From assembly GCF_000621745.1 (NCBI RefSeq), contig NZ_KK211337.1:129876-193875 (forward strand): a stretch of 64,000 bases of DNA, given 5' to 3'. The notes below the pieces were generated by a model, which was not told the origin of the DNA, did not search any database, and worked only from the letters and a program-made list of their open reading frames with translations. This DNA is from Clostridium beijerinckii HUN142. GTDB taxonomy: Bacteria > Bacillota > Clostridia > Clostridiales > Clostridiaceae. This document shows positions 1-9,161 of the stretch, in pieces (position 1 is the first letter of the stretch; each line of letters starts with the position of its first letter). The translations under genes and the position numbers were made by a program.

Positions 1-1
1 T

Positions 2-706
2 ATATTAGTAGGAAAGCAAGTGTTCTTAAATGAAAAAAATTCTATAGAAAGTATAGTGATTGCAGACATTGGAGCTGGAACTACTGATATGGCATTATTT
101 ACAGATGGAATTCCTAAAAGTATAAGTACTATTCCAATAGGTGGAAAAAATATAACTAAAGATTTAGCAATTTGCGGGAAGTTTTCATTTTTAAAAGCAG
201 ATAATATGAAAAAGATCTACTCTAGTAATTATAAGGCTTTATATCTAGATAATTCGCTTGAAGAAGAAATTGAGGTAGGAACTACTAAAGTATCTAGGAA
301 ATTATTCTATGAAGTGGTAAATGCTAGAATTGAAGAAATATTAAGCCATATCAATATAAAATTAAAAAATACTGGTCATTCTGATAGAATTTGTAGTATA
401 ATTCTATATGGGGATGGAGTTAATTATTTTGAAGATATTGATGAAATCGTTCGTAAAATTTTCAAAATAAAGACTAAAGTTATAAGAAAAAATGATTTGG
501 GAATAAAAAATTCTGAAAATATAACTTCTATGGCTATCGCTAAAGAGGTATATGATAGATTAAATTTATTAGAGAATGATAATATAATTCTAACTAATAA
601 ACATAATGATAATAAAGTAATTAATGAAAAAGAACATTTACACAATAATGAAGGTGAAAATCATATTCTAAAAAAAATTAAAGTTTTTTTTGATAAGATT
701 TTTTAA
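2..706 (+). CDS. ftsA: Cell division protein FtsA, C-terminal part (5' end outside the window)
   Basis: The reading frame is open from the first bases, so the start lies upstream; a GTG at 20 is only an internal codon. The visible part has an actin-fold nucleotide site ([14 protein letters not shown], then [13 protein letters not shown]) and a later ILYGDG motif, as in FtsA/MreB-type ATPases. The end of the protein, [13 protein letters not shown], is a short amphipathic helix after a variable linker, which is the usual FtsA membrane-targeting tail. FtsA tethers FtsZ filaments to the membrane and recruits the divisome. The gene ends 14 bases before ftsZ, as expected for a ftsA-ftsZ operon. It could be a divergent FtsA paralogue, since only the C-terminal half is seen. 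Confidence 0.85.
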   Translation: MLVGKQVFLNEKNSIESIVIADIGAGTTDMALFTDGIPKSISTIPIGGKNITKDLAICGKFSFLKADNMKKIYSSNYKALYLDNSLEEEIEVGTTKVSRKLFYEVVNARIEEILSHINIKLKNTGHSDRICSIILYGDGVNYFEDIDEIVRKIFKIKTKVIRKNDLGIKNSENITSMAIAKEVYDRLNLLENDNIILTNKHNDNKVINEKEHLHNNEGENHILKKIKVFFDKIF

Positions 707-720
707 GGGGAGGAATTGTT

Positions 721-1860
721 TTGTTAGATTTTGAGACAGATATGCAAGAGTTAACCAATATAAAAGTTATTGGTTGTGGCGGCGGTGGAAGTAATGCCGT
801 AAATAGAATGATAGTTGAAGGATTAAAGAACGTTGAATTTATTGCAATAAATACAGATAAGCAAGCACTTATGCTTTCTAATGCAAATCAAAAAATTCAA
901 ATAGGTGAAAAGCTAACTAAAGGACTAGGAGCTGGCGCTAATCCAGAAATAGGAAAGAAAGCAGCAGAGGAAAGCAGGGAAGAAATAACAGCTTCTATAA
1001 AGGGAGCAAATATGGTATTTATTACTGCTGGTATGGGCGGCGGAACAGGAACAGGTGCAGCACCAATAGTTGCAGAAATTGCTAAATCTATGGAGATTTT
1101 AACTGTAGGTGTAGTTACAAAACCATTTCCTTTTGAAGGAAAAAGAAGAATGAGACATGCTGAAATGGGAATAGCGACACTAAAAGAAAAAGTTGATACA
1201 TTAGTTATAATTCCTAATGAAAGATTACTTAATATGGCTGATAAGAAAACAACGTTGTTGGATTCATTTAAATTAGCTGATGAAGTTTTAAGACAAGGTG
1301 TTCAAGCTATTTCAGACTTAATTACAATAACAGGTGTAATTAATGCTGACTTTGCAGACATAAAGGCAGTAATGCTTAATAAAGGATTAGCTCATATGGG
1401 AGTTGGTTTCGGTAAAGGTGATACTAGGACACAAGATGCTGTTAAACAAGCAATTTCATCTCCGCTTTTAGAAACATCAATAGATGGAGCTACAGATGTT
1501 ATTATAAACTTCACTGGTGGAGCAGACCTTGGAGCATTAGAAGTATATGATGCTGCAGATGTTGTTCGTGAAGCTGTTGATCCAGATGCGAATATAATTG
1601 TGGGAGCTGTTATAGACGAAAGTCTTAACGAGGAAATAAGAATTACTGTTATAGCAACTGGATTTGAAAGTGAAAATAACAGATTATCATTAGCTTCCAT
1701 AGTAGAAGAACCTAAAAAAGCTCAACCTCAAGTTAAGGAAGTAGCAAAAGAACAGCAAGAAGTTGCAGTAGATGTAAAAGAACCAGAAATGAAATCTAAC
1801 AATTATGAACAAGATGATTTAGATATACCTGTTTTTTTAAGAAGACAAAAGAGACATTAA
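721..1860 (+). CDS. ftsZ: Cell division GTPase FtsZ
   Basis: FtsZ is the tubulin-like GTPase that assembles the cytokinetic Z ring at midcell and, in sporulating cells, the polar septum. The 379-residue product has the N-terminal [13 protein letters not shown] nucleotide loop (about 18-30), the tubulin signature [10 protein letters not shown] (about 107-116), and the T7-loop NADFADIK region. A variable linker leads to the conserved C-terminal peptide [11 protein letters not shown], which binds FtsA and other partners. The start is a TTG nine bases after a GGGGAGG ribosome site; no ATG lies in a better position. It follows ftsA closely and is followed by a strong terminator, so it closes the operon. 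Confidence 0.98.
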   Translation: MLDFETDMQELTNIKVIGCGGGGSNAVNRMIVEGLKNVEFIAINTDKQALMLSNANQKIQIGEKLTKGLGAGANPEIGKKAAEESREEITASIKGANMVFITAGMGGGTGTGAAPIVAEIAKSMEILTVGVVTKPFPFEGKRRMRHAEMGIATLKEKVDTLVIIPNERLLNMADKKTTLLDSFKLADEVLRQGVQAISDLITITGVINADFADIKAVMLNKGLAHMGVGFGKGDTRTQDAVKQAISSPLLETSIDGATDVIINFTGGADLGALEVYDAADVVREAVDPDANIIVGAVIDESLNEEIRITVIATGFESENNRLSLASIVEEPKKAQPQVKEVAKEQQEVAVDVKEPEMKSNNYEQDDLDIPVFLRRQKRH

Positions 1861-1892
1861 TATCGGAATTTATATTATTAAAAAATAAAGTT

Positions 1893-1980
1893 AAATAGAA
1901 TGAAAGTTTGTTTTAGAAGCAGAAAAATCCATACAATGGTTTTTTAGTCTTTGATATATAAGCTTTCATTCTATTTTTTT
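1893..1980 (+). terminator. Rho-independent terminator after ftsZ
   Basis: A 14-bp outer stem (1893-1906 with 1963-1976, core AATAGAATGAAAG/CTTTCATTCTATT) encloses a second small hairpin around 1922-1945 and runs into a T tract. It separates ftsAZ from the spoIIGA operon. The 400 bases that follow (1981-2386) are very AT-rich; I see no gene and no perfect Spo0A box (TGNCGAA) there. Confidence 0.8.
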
Positions 1981-2386
1981 ATTTTATAGGAAATTATATT
2001 GTCAAAATAATTCTTCATCATAATTCTAAAAATATTGCAAGAATTTTAGCCGTAATTGTGAAATGCAACATATATACTTGAAAAATTTCAATTTTGTTTT
2101 ACTTAATATTATCCATAATTTTTCGCAATCAAAATATTTGTACTTAGGTAGATTATCGCATAAGTGCAAATTTAATATTACTTATCTATGAATTTAAATT
2201 ACATAATTAATTTCAGAATAGAATTGATTGAATTTTATTCCACTTATTTCTAGCAAATTTATATAAGATAAAAGAATTTATTTTTACGTATTAAGTTAGT
2301 TTTAAATATAAAAAAGAATACAAAAAAATATACTGTAAATAAATGTAAAAAGTTCAATTAAAAAAACAAAAATATTTAATGTGATT

Positions 2387-2419
2387 GTGACAAATTTTTA
2401 TGAGAAAGAAGTATATAAT
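2387..2419 (+). promoter_or_regulatory. Candidate spoIIG promoter with an unusually long spacer
   Basis: GTGACA (2387-2392; 5 of 6 to the -35 consensus) and a perfect TATAAT (2414-2419) are separated by 21 bp. A 22-bp spacer between near-consensus SigmaA elements is the known hallmark of B. subtilis spoIIG, which needs Spo0A~P to fire. The spacing match is seen; Spo0A dependence is inferred, as no perfect 0A box is visible upstream. Confidence 0.55.
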
Positions 2420-2447
2420 AAAATCCAGACAGACTGGAGGCGTTGAG

Positions 2448-3290
2448 ATGGAAATTTATGTTGATACCTTGGTTTTGGAAAATTGTATAGTAAATTTCTT
2501 TTTGTTAACAGTAACTATGAAATGCATAAAGCATAAATGTAAGGTAATTGCGCTCTTAAGCTCCAGTTTACTGGGTGGAATTTATACATTGGTTTTAGTT
2601 ATTCCACAGTTAAATATATTGTCCTGTTTACCGTTTGAATTAATTGTCGCTTTTATAATGCTCAGAATAGTGTATGGAAAAACAAATATTCTTAATATGA
2701 TCAAGATTCTAATTGTATTTCTAATGATGACATTTACTTTGAGTGGAGTATGTTTTCTATTTTCGTTAAAGCAAAACTTATATTTATTAGGAAGTACATT
2801 CAAAATAGAAAAGTATTCAATTAAGTATATTATTCTAGGGATAATGATTATGTATATAATTTCTAGCAGGCTTGTGGAATACATTAGAGACAAGTTGTTC
2901 GTAAGGAATTTTGTTTTTGAGATTGAGTTTAATATAGAAGGTAAGCAATATAGTATTAAAAGTTTTTTGGATACTGGAAACGAGCTTAGAGAACCAATTA
3001 CAAATCTTCCGTGTATTTTAATTGAAGAAAATTTAATAGGTGATGTGGATTTCAATAGTATTAATACTTATCATGTGCTTTACAGTTCAATTGGATATGG
3101 AGGAAGTCTTAAAGGTATAAAAGTTAACAATATAAAAATAAGAAATAATTATCATCTATACGAAGAAGTCGATGCAATAATATGTCCATGCAAAGAAAAG
3201 TTAAGTAAAGAATGCGAGTTTAATGCCTTATTATCAAGGGGAATAGTCTATAAGGGGGATATTTATGGAAAAGTTAGTTCTGTTTTTTAA
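2448..3290 (+). CDS. spoIIGA: Sigma-E processing peptidase SpoIIGA
   Basis: SpoIIGA is the septal-membrane aspartic protease that removes the pro-sequence of SigmaE in the mother cell, on a signal from the forespore. The N-terminal half is a set of about five hydrophobic segments. The C-terminal half carries the protease motif [12 protein letters not shown], with the catalytic Asp in DTG. The ATG at 2448 follows GGAGG at a good distance and gives the family N-terminus [12 protein letters not shown]; the frame stays open upstream to 2400, but that extension has no ribosome site. The product is 280 residues. Its 3' end overlaps sigE by 26 bases, so protease and substrate are translationally coupled. 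Confidence 0.95.
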   Translation: MEIYVDTLVLENCIVNFFLLTVTMKCIKHKCKVIALLSSSLLGGIYTLVLVIPQLNILSCLPFELIVAFIMLRIVYGKTNILNMIKILIVFLMMTFTLSGVCFLFSLKQNLYLLGSTFKIEKYSIKYIILGIMIMYIISSRLVEYIRDKLFVRNFVFEIEFNIEGKQYSIKSFLDTGNELREPITNLPCILIEENLIGDVDFNSINTYHVLYSSIGYGGSLKGIKVNNIKIRNNYHLYEEVDAIICPCKEKLSKECEFNALLSRGIVYKGDIYGKVSSVF

Positions 3291-3972
3291 TAAATTATTA
3301 TGCAAGTTTAAGTTATTTAGGAAAAAGCTATATTATGTAGGAGGAAATGATGCTCTACCACCACCATTATCAAAAGATGAAGAAGAAGATTTAGTAAATA
3401 AATTAAATGGTGGCGATGAAAATACAAGAAGTACTTTAATTGAAAGAAATTTAAGATTAGTTGTTTATATAGCTAGAAAATTTGAGAATACAGGTGTATA
3501 TGTAGAAGACTTAATATCGGTTGGTACTATTGGATTAATAAAAGCAGTAAATACTTTTAATCCAGAGAAAAAGATAAAGCTTGCAACTTATGCTTCTAGA
3601 TGTATAGAAAATGAAATACTTATGTATCTAAGAAGAAATAGCAAGATAAAAGCTGAGATATCATTTTATGAACCTCTTAATATTGACTGGGATGGAAATG
3701 AACTTTTATTGTCTGACATATTAGGAACTGAAAACGATACTGTTTATAATTTGATAGAAGACGAAGTAGATAAGCAATTATTAGTTATGGCATTAAAGAG
3801 TTTAAATGATAGAGAAAAAGAAATAGTAAGACTTAGATTTGGTCTAAATGGGACAAGAGAAAAGACGCAAAAAGAGGTCGCAGATATGCTTGGAATCTCG
3901 CAATCTTACATTTCTAGATTAGAGAAAAAAATAATTAAAAGATTGAAAAAAGAAATAAGTAGAATGATTTAG
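3265..3972 (+). CDS. sigE: RNA polymerase sporulation sigma factor SigmaE (pro-protein)
   Basis: This is the early mother-cell sigma factor, made as an inactive membrane-associated precursor. The N-terminus (residues 1-23) is a basic amphipathic pro-sequence, followed by [18 protein letters not shown]. By alignment with B. subtilis the cut is expected between the two tyrosines near residue 23; that is inference. Regions 2 ([17 protein letters not shown]), 3 and 4 ([23 protein letters not shown]) are all present in the 235 residues. It overlaps spoIIGA and precedes sigG, the conserved Firmicutes arrangement. Confidence 0.97.
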   Translation: MEKLVLFFNKLLCKFKLFRKKLYYVGGNDALPPPLSKDEEEDLVNKLNGGDENTRSTLIERNLRLVVYIARKFENTGVYVEDLISVGTIGLIKAVNTFNPEKKIKLATYASRCIENEILMYLRRNSKIKAEISFYEPLNIDWDGNELLLSDILGTENDTVYNLIEDEVDKQLLVMALKSLNDREKEIVRLRFGLNGTREKTQKEVADMLGISQSYISRLEKKIIKRLKKEISRMI

Positions 3973-3983
3973 CTTGTCTTCAA

Positions 3984-4013
3984 GTATAAAAGTATTGCCT
4001 ATCGGAGATAATG
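3984..4013 (+). promoter_or_regulatory. Candidate SigmaF/SigmaG-type promoter of sigG
   Basis: GTATA (3984-3988) and GGAGATAATG (4004-4013) are separated by 15 bp. The downstream element fits the SigmaF -10 pattern GGnnAnAHTR at every fixed position, and the -35 fits GYATA. Forespore-specific transcription of sigG by SigmaF is established in Bacillus; its use here is inferred from the match and location 42 bases before the start. Confidence 0.55.
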
Positions 4014-4054
4014 TTTAATGCAATGGATTATTACTTTCGAAGGGGTGAATACTT

Positions 4055-4828
4055 GTGATAATTAACAAAGTAGAAATATGTGGCGTTAATACTTCAAAAC
4101 TCCCTATACTTAAAGAAAAAGAAAAAAAGCAACTTTTTTTACAGATGCAAGCTGGAGATAAGAATGCAAGAGAAACTTTTATAAAGGGAAATTTGAGATT
4201 AGTACTTAGTGTTATTCAAAGGTTTAATAATAGAGGAGAAAATATCGATGACTTATTCCAAGTGGGCTGCATAGGCTTAATGAAATCAATAGATAATTTT
4301 GATTTGTCTCAAAATGTTAAATTTTCAACTTATGCAGTTCCTATGATAATTGGGGAAATTAGAAGATACCTAAGAGATAATAATTCTATTAGGGTAAGTA
4401 GATCTTTAAGAGATATAGCTTATAAAGCGCTTATTATGAGAGAAAAATTTATAAAAGATAATAATAAAGAGCCTACTATATCGCAAATTGCAAAGGAACT
4501 TGAATTGCCAAGAGAAGAAGTTGTATTTGCGTTAGATGCAATACAAGATCCTGTATCACTGTTTGAACCAATTTATCATGATGGAGGAGATGCCATTTAC
4601 GTAATGGATCAAATAAGCGATGCTAAAAATACAGATGAACATTGGCTTGAGAATATTTCAATAAAAGAAGCAATGAAAAAACTTACTGATAGAGAGAAGC
4701 TTATATTGAATTTAAGATTTTTCAATGGAAGAACTCAAATGGAAGTTGCAGATGAAATTGGAATTTCTCAAGCACAAGTTTCAAGATTAGAAAAAACAGC
4801 ACTAAAGCATATGAGAAAACACGTATAA
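4055..4828 (+). CDS. sigG: RNA polymerase sporulation sigma factor SigmaG
   Basis: SigmaG is the late forespore sigma factor, active after engulfment, that turns on spore protection and germination genes. The 257-residue protein begins MIINKVEICGVNTSKLP, close to the Bacillus SigG N-terminus. It has region 2 (DDLFQVGCIGLMKSIDNF), region 3 and a region 4 HTH (MEVADEIGISQAQVSRLEK). It starts with GTG after an AAGGGGTG ribosome site. Unlike SigmaE it has no pro-sequence. It lies 82 bases after sigE with its own candidate forespore promoter. Confidence 0.97.
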   Translation: MIINKVEICGVNTSKLPILKEKEKKQLFLQMQAGDKNARETFIKGNLRLVLSVIQRFNNRGENIDDLFQVGCIGLMKSIDNFDLSQNVKFSTYAVPMIIGEIRRYLRDNNSIRVSRSLRDIAYKALIMREKFIKDNNKEPTISQIAKELELPREEVVFALDAIQDPVSLFEPIYHDGGDAIYVMDQISDAKNTDEHWLENISIKEAMKKLTDREKLILNLRFFNGRTQMEVADEIGISQAQVSRLEKTALKHMRKHV

Positions 4829-4868
4829 GAATGAGAGTTTAATAATATTATAATGGTGGGGGATAATT

Positions 4869-5138
4869 ATGGAACTTGAATTACATTCACTCAATGCTAT
4901 GAGAAATATGGAAGTTATAGATGTATTAACAGGAACTAAAATCGGGTTTATAAAAGATTTTAAAATAGACTGCGATGAAAATAAAATAGTTGCGTTAATA
5001 TTACCAGGAGAAATGAAATCATGGTTTGCAAAAGAAGATGAAAAAGAGATTTTGTGGAGCGATATAGTAAAAATCGGAACAGATGTTATATTGGTGAAGG
5101 CAAAAGATAAAGATAAAGTAAATGCAAACAATGTATAG
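4869..5138 (+). CDS. YlmC/YmxH family sporulation-associated PRC-barrel protein
   Basis: A small (89-residue) protein, almost entirely one PRC-barrel-like domain: LTGTKIGFIKDFKIDCDENKIVALILPG, then a region with SDIVKIGTDVILV. Members of the YlmC/YmxH family are conserved next to sigG in endospore formers; their molecular role is not established. It has a GGTGGGGG ribosome site and may be cotranscribed with sigG, as only 40 bases separate them and no terminator is seen. Confidence 0.85.
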   Translation: MELELHSLNAMRNMEVIDVLTGTKIGFIKDFKIDCDENKIVALILPGEMKSWFAKEDEKEILWSDIVKIGTDVILVKAKDKDKVNANNV

Positions 5139-5208
5139 CCATATTTCAAAAATATAGTTATAATAAGTATAGGTTTTGATATACGAAAGCAAAGAGGTGA
5201 ATGAAAGT

Positions 5209-5658
5209 ATGAAATGTCCATTTTGCGGATTTGAAGAAAGTAAGGTTGTTGATTCAAGATCAACAGATGACAATACAACGATAAGAAGAAGGCGTGAATG
5301 TTTAAAGTGTAATAAGCGTTATACTACATATGAAAAAATTGAGGATTTTCCAATCCTAGTAATTAAAAAAGATTTAACTAGAGAAAATTTCAACAAAGAA
5401 AAAATAATTAATGGATTAATTATTGCATGTCAAAAAAGACCCATATCTAGAAAGCAAATCGAAGAAATAGCATATGATATAGAAAAAACCATATCTAATA
5501 GTATGCTTACTGAAATCCCATCAAATGAAATAGGGGAAATGGTTATGGCTAGATTGAAAGAGTTAGATGAAATATCATATGTAAGATTCGCGTCAGTTTA
5601 TAGACAATTTAAGGATATAGATACTTTCCTAGAAGAAATAAAAAATCTTAGAACATAA
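5209..5658 (+). CDS. nrdR: Transcriptional repressor NrdR
   Basis: NrdR represses ribonucleotide reductase genes in response to nucleotides. The N-terminal zinc ribbon (CPFCG ... CLKCNKRYTTYE, residues about 3-45) is followed by an ATP-cone domain (VIKKDLTRENFNKEKIINGL onward). The ATG at 5209 is chosen because GAGGTGA lies just upstream and the product then begins MKCPFCGFEE like all NrdR proteins, giving 149 residues; the longer frame from 5176 adds residues without homology. A terminator follows. No reductase gene lies in the window, so its target is elsewhere. Confidence 0.95.
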   Translation: MKCPFCGFEESKVVDSRSTDDNTTIRRRRECLKCNKRYTTYEKIEDFPILVIKKDLTRENFNKEKIINGLIIACQKRPISRKQIEEIAYDIEKTISNSMLTEIPSNEIGEMVMARLKELDEISYVRFASVYRQFKDIDTFLEEIKNLRT

Positions 5659-5668
5659 TCACATAATT

Positions 5669-5703
5669 AAGGATGTTGAAAAGTTTTCAATGTCCTTTTT
5701 ATA
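5669..5703 (+). terminator. Terminator after nrdR
   Basis: AAGGATGTTGAAAA pairs with TTTTCAATGTCCTT through two G-U pairs and a tight loop, then runs into T5. It closes the sigG-ymxH-nrdR transcript. The stretch up to pgeF (5704-5935) shows no gene. Confidence 0.8.
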
Positions 5704-5935
5704 ATGAAAAAAAGAGTGGGAAAATGTTATATATAGGTTAAACTTCAGTTAATAAAGATGCCAAGCAGCTAATAAAATGTTAATATTAAGTAAAGAATTA
5801 AAATGAATTAAATGGAGCAATCATTTTATTATTATAAAAAGTATCTAGCTGTATATAAGAATATTTCATGGTGGCTTTGTGACTGTTATTTTCATATACC
5901 TTATTAAAAAAGTATTAATTTATTGGAGGATTAGA

Positions 5936-6676
5936 GTGAATATATTAGAGCTGAAAGACTTAGAAGTTAAAGATGATTTTACAATGATAGGTGGTAAGAA
6001 TTTTCAAATTGTCTTCACAAATGCAGAAAAAGGAAGAAGTTTTAATAGAAATACGGAAGAAGGAATTAAAGAATTAAATTCATTAAAAAAAGAATTTAAT
6101 GCAGATGATGTAATATATATTAAACAAATTCATAGTGATAGGATATTAAAATATGAAGTTGATGGGAAAAATATTAGAGAAGATGAAGGCGACGCTATAA
6201 TAACAAATGAAAAAAACGTTATTATCGGAGTTTTTACTGCTGATTGTGTACCAATTATATTGGTTGATGAAGAAAAAGAAGTTATAGCTGCAATACACAG
6301 CGGATGGCGAGGTACTTTCGAGTCTATTACATTAAAGACAATCAATAAAATGAAAAATGAATTTGGATCTGATGGAAGAAATATTAAAGCTTATATAGGA
6401 CCACATATTAGAAAATGTTGTTATGAAGTTTCAAAGGATTTAAAGCAGAAGTTTATTGAGAAAAAAGATACAATAAATGAAAAAGAGTTATTTAGTGAAA
6501 ATAATCTTAATCTTGAAGCGTGCATAATAGATGATTTAAGGAAAGCCGGGATAAATGATTTTAATATAAATAGTTTTGGCTTGTGTACTTATTGCAGTAG
6601 CGAGATTAAATTGCATTCATACAGAAAATCTCAGGGTTCCTATGGCAGAATGTTTTCTTTTATTATTTCACGTTAA
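5936..6676 (+). CDS. pgeF: Multicopper-oxidase-like (laccase-domain) protein PgeF/YlmD/YfiH family
   Basis: This family has been described as polyphenol oxidase, as purine nucleoside phosphorylase/adenosine deaminase, and as a peptidoglycan editing factor. The conserved metal-site pieces are visible: IHSDRI, GVFTADCVPIILVD, AAIHSGWRGT, IGPHIRKCCYEVS and the C-terminal LCTYCS ... HSYRKSQGSYGRM. The GTG at 5936 follows GGAGG and gives 246 residues, the normal length; the frame runs open to 5879 without a ribosome site. Its place after the sigG cluster matches ylmD in Bacillus. It ends 15 bases before phoP, so cotranscription is possible. Confidence 0.9.
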   Translation: MNILELKDLEVKDDFTMIGGKNFQIVFTNAEKGRSFNRNTEEGIKELNSLKKEFNADDVIYIKQIHSDRILKYEVDGKNIREDEGDAIITNEKNVIIGVFTADCVPIILVDEEKEVIAAIHSGWRGTFESITLKTINKMKNEFGSDGRNIKAYIGPHIRKCCYEVSKDLKQKFIEKKDTINEKELFSENNLNLEACIIDDLRKAGINDFNINSFGLCTYCSSEIKLHSYRKSQGSYGRMFSFIISR

Positions 6677-6691
6677 GGGGGAAATTGGAAT

Positions 6692-7393
6692 ATGGCTAAT
6701 GAAAAAATTTTAATTGTAGATGATGAGGAACATATAGTTGAATTATTACATTTTAATTTGCTTAATGCTGGATATGAGGTTTTAAGTGCTAATAATGGTA
6801 TTGACGCAGTAAAAATAGCTAAATCTGAAAAGCCAAGTTTGTTATTACTTGATTTAATGTTGCCAGGTATGGATGGTTTTGATGTTTGCAAGGAAATAAA
6901 GAGAGATGCTGAAATGAAAAAAACATCAATAATAATGTTAACAGCTAAAGGCGAAGAATTGGATAAGATACTTGGATTAGAGCTTGGAGCTGATGATTAT
7001 ATAACAAAACCATTTTCGGTTAGAGAATTACTTGCCAGAGTAAAGGCAGTTTTAAGAAGAACAAGCTCATTTAATGAGACAGAAGATGATGTATATAATT
7101 CAGAAAACCTTAAAGTGGACTTTGAACGTCATGAAGTATATGTGAATGATAGAAAGGTTGATTTAACTTTAAAAGAATTTGAACTTTTACAAATACTAAT
7201 AAAAAATAAAGGAAGAATATTAAAAAGGGAAACTCTATTGGATAAGATTTGGGGTTATGAGTATATAGGAGAAACAAGAACTGTAGATGTTCATATAAGA
7301 TATCTTAGAAAGAAGATAGAGGAAGATGATAAAAATCCAAGATTTATTGAAACTATAAGGGGAGTAGGTTATAGATTTAACCCAGCTGAGTAA
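6692..7393 (+). CDS. phoP: OmpR-family response regulator, PhoP/PhoB type
   Basis: A 233-residue two-component regulator. The receiver domain has the acidic pair at residues 10-11, the phosphoacceptor Asp in LLLLDLMLPGMDG (about 54) and Lys in DDYITKPF. The C-terminal winged-helix domain includes LTLKEFELLQILIKNKGRI and the RTVDVHIRYLRKKIE recognition region. The next gene is a histidine kinase and the next operon is pstSCAB-phoU, so it is assigned as the phosphate regulator PhoP; general OmpR similarity alone would not give that specificity. Confidence 0.9.
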   Translation: MANEKILIVDDEEHIVELLHFNLLNAGYEVLSANNGIDAVKIAKSEKPSLLLLDLMLPGMDGFDVCKEIKRDAEMKKTSIIMLTAKGEELDKILGLELGADDYITKPFSVRELLARVKAVLRRTSSFNETEDDVYNSENLKVDFERHEVYVNDRKVDLTLKEFELLQILIKNKGRILKRETLLDKIWGYEYIGETRTVDVHIRYLRKKIEEDDKNPRFIETIRGVGYRFNPAE

Positions 7394-7395
7394 AA

Positions 7396-9102
7396 ATGAG
7401 AAATAAAATATTAACTTCAGTTATTATAACAGTGCTATTTGCACTATTAATTGTAGCATCTTCTTTTATTACAATAATAAATTTAGAGCAAATTAAAAAT
7501 ACAAAAGAACAACTTAGAAATATAAATTTACTGATTTCTGAACTTAATGATGTTACTGATATAAGTAGAAATGATTATGAAGAGTTAAAAGCATTAAGTA
7601 ATACGAAAATAAATAGTATAGATGTAAGATTTACACTTATAGATGATAATGGAGTAGTCTTATATGATAACGAGCAGAAAAGTAATGAAAATCATAAAGA
7701 CAGAGAAGAAGTTAAGAAAGCAATGGAAACTGGCGAAGGTTATTCAAAAAGATATAGTGAGACAATTAAGTCTGATTTAATATATTATGCAAATAGGCTT
7801 AACAATAATTTTGTAATTAGAAGCTCCGTAAGCATAAATTCTGTTACTATAATACTTAAAGAAAATATCAAGTATTGTTTAGGAATATTGCTTGTGGTTA
7901 TGCCGTTTTCTTTGTTTTTATCATTAAGACTAGTTAAAAAAATTGTTGATCCAGTTAAAGAGCTAGAAAGTGTAACTCTGAAAATGACTCATGGAGATTA
8001 TGAAATAAGAGCTAATATTAAGACAAATGATGAACTTGGAACGTTAGGAAATAGCTTCAATAATATGGCTGAACAGTTACAAATAAAGATTCGTGAAGTT
8101 ATAGACAATCAAAATAAAATAGAATCGATATTGAAGAGTATGGAAAGCGGCGTTATAGCTGTGGATAATTGCAATATGGTAATTTCGATTAATCCATGTG
8201 CAGAATCGTTGCTTGGTATTAAGAAAAATATCGTAGGTGAATGTTTATTAGACTATATAAAGGACTATGATATAATCAAATTCTTAGAACAAGATGATGT
8301 AAGTGATAAAGAAATAAAAATACGTCATCCAATAGAAAGGGATTTCAAAATCAAGAAATCGGCTATGGTAGATGGAATGGAAGGCGTAGGAAAGGTTATA
8401 ACTTTTCAAGACATAACTGATATAAATAGAGTAGAACTTATGAGAAGCCAGTTTGTTGCAAATGTATCTCATGAATTGAAGACTCCGTTAACATCTATAA
8501 AGGGATTTGCTGAAACTTTAAAATTTGTTAAGGATGATGAAACAAGAGAGAAATTTTTAGATATTATAGATAAAGAAGCTGAACGATTATCAAGGCTTAT
8601 AAACGATATATTAGTGTTATCTAATATTGAAAGTAATCTAGCTGTTGATATGCATGAGTTTGAGCCAGGGTCAGTAATTGAAGAAGTAATTAATATCATG
8701 AGAAAAACTGCTATTAATAAAAATATTAAATTAGAATTTAAAGATGAGAATAATGAGAAGATTTTTGGAGATAGAGATAAATTTCATCAACTAGCTTTGA
8801 ATTTAATAGAAAATGCAATAAAATACTCTAAGGATGCTTCTGGAAAAGTTGAAGTATTAAGCTATAATGAAGATAAATATTATTGCCTAAGAGTAAAGGA
8901 TAATGGAATAGGAATACCTAGGGAGGATATATCGAGAATCTTCGAAAGATTTTATAGAGTTGATAAATCAAGAAAAAAAGGTGGAACAGGACTTGGTTTA
9001 GCAATTGTAAAACATATTGTTAAAATTTTTAACGGAGATATTTATGTTAAAAGTGAGCTTGGAGTAGGAACATGCTTTGAAGTGAAAATTCCATATTTAT
9101 AA
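7396..9102 (+). CDS. phoR: Phosphate-regulon sensor histidine kinase PhoR
   Basis: A 568-residue membrane kinase beginning two bases after phoP. It has an N-terminal membrane segment (about 7-28), an extracytoplasmic sensor region, a second membrane segment (about 160-180), a HAMP domain, and a PAS domain (MESGVIAVDNCNMVISIN). The HisKA box FVANVSHELKTPLTSIKGF has the phosphorylated His at about 359, followed by HATPase N, G1 and G2 boxes (LIENAIKY, DNGIGIP, GGTGLGLAIV). It would phosphorylate PhoP under phosphate limitation, probably under control of the Pst/PhoU complex encoded next. Confidence 0.92.
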   Translation: MRNKILTSVIITVLFALLIVASSFITIINLEQIKNTKEQLRNINLLISELNDVTDISRNDYEELKALSNTKINSIDVRFTLIDDNGVVLYDNEQKSNENHKDREEVKKAMETGEGYSKRYSETIKSDLIYYANRLNNNFVIRSSVSINSVTIILKENIKYCLGILLVVMPFSLFLSLRLVKKIVDPVKELESVTLKMTHGDYEIRANIKTNDELGTLGNSFNNMAEQLQIKIREVIDNQNKIESILKSMESGVIAVDNCNMVISINPCAESLLGIKKNIVGECLLDYIKDYDIIKFLEQDDVSDKEIKIRHPIERDFKIKKSAMVDGMEGVGKVITFQDITDINRVELMRSQFVANVSHELKTPLTSIKGFAETLKFVKDDETREKFLDIIDKEAERLSRLINDILVLSNIESNLAVDMHEFEPGSVIEEVINIMRKTAINKNIKLEFKDENNEKIFGDRDKFHQLALNLIENAIKYSKDASGKVEVLSYNEDKYYCLRVKDNGIGIPREDISRIFERFYRVDKSRKKGGTGLGLAIVKHIVKIFNGDIYVKSELGVGTCFEVKIPYL

Positions 9103-9107
9103 CAAAT

Positions 9108-9143
9108 AATGCGCAAAGTGGCAAGAGCTTTGCGCATTTTTTA
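9108..9143 (+). terminator. Terminator after phoPR
   Basis: AATGCGCAAAG and CTTTGCGCATT form a perfect 11-bp stem with a 9-base loop, followed by a T tract. It isolates phoPR from the pst operon. Confidence 0.9.
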
Positions 9144-9161
9144 ATTATTATCAAAAGTATG

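Noticed and set aside
2582-3055. 157-residue minus-strand open frame inside spoIIGA
   Set aside because: It is antisense to a conserved gene; its composition is the complement of the membrane segments of SpoIIGA.
4802-5278. 158-residue minus-strand open frame opposite ymxH and the nrdR start
   Set aside because: It lies across well-supported plus-strand genes, is hydrophobic by antisense bias and has no ribosome site.
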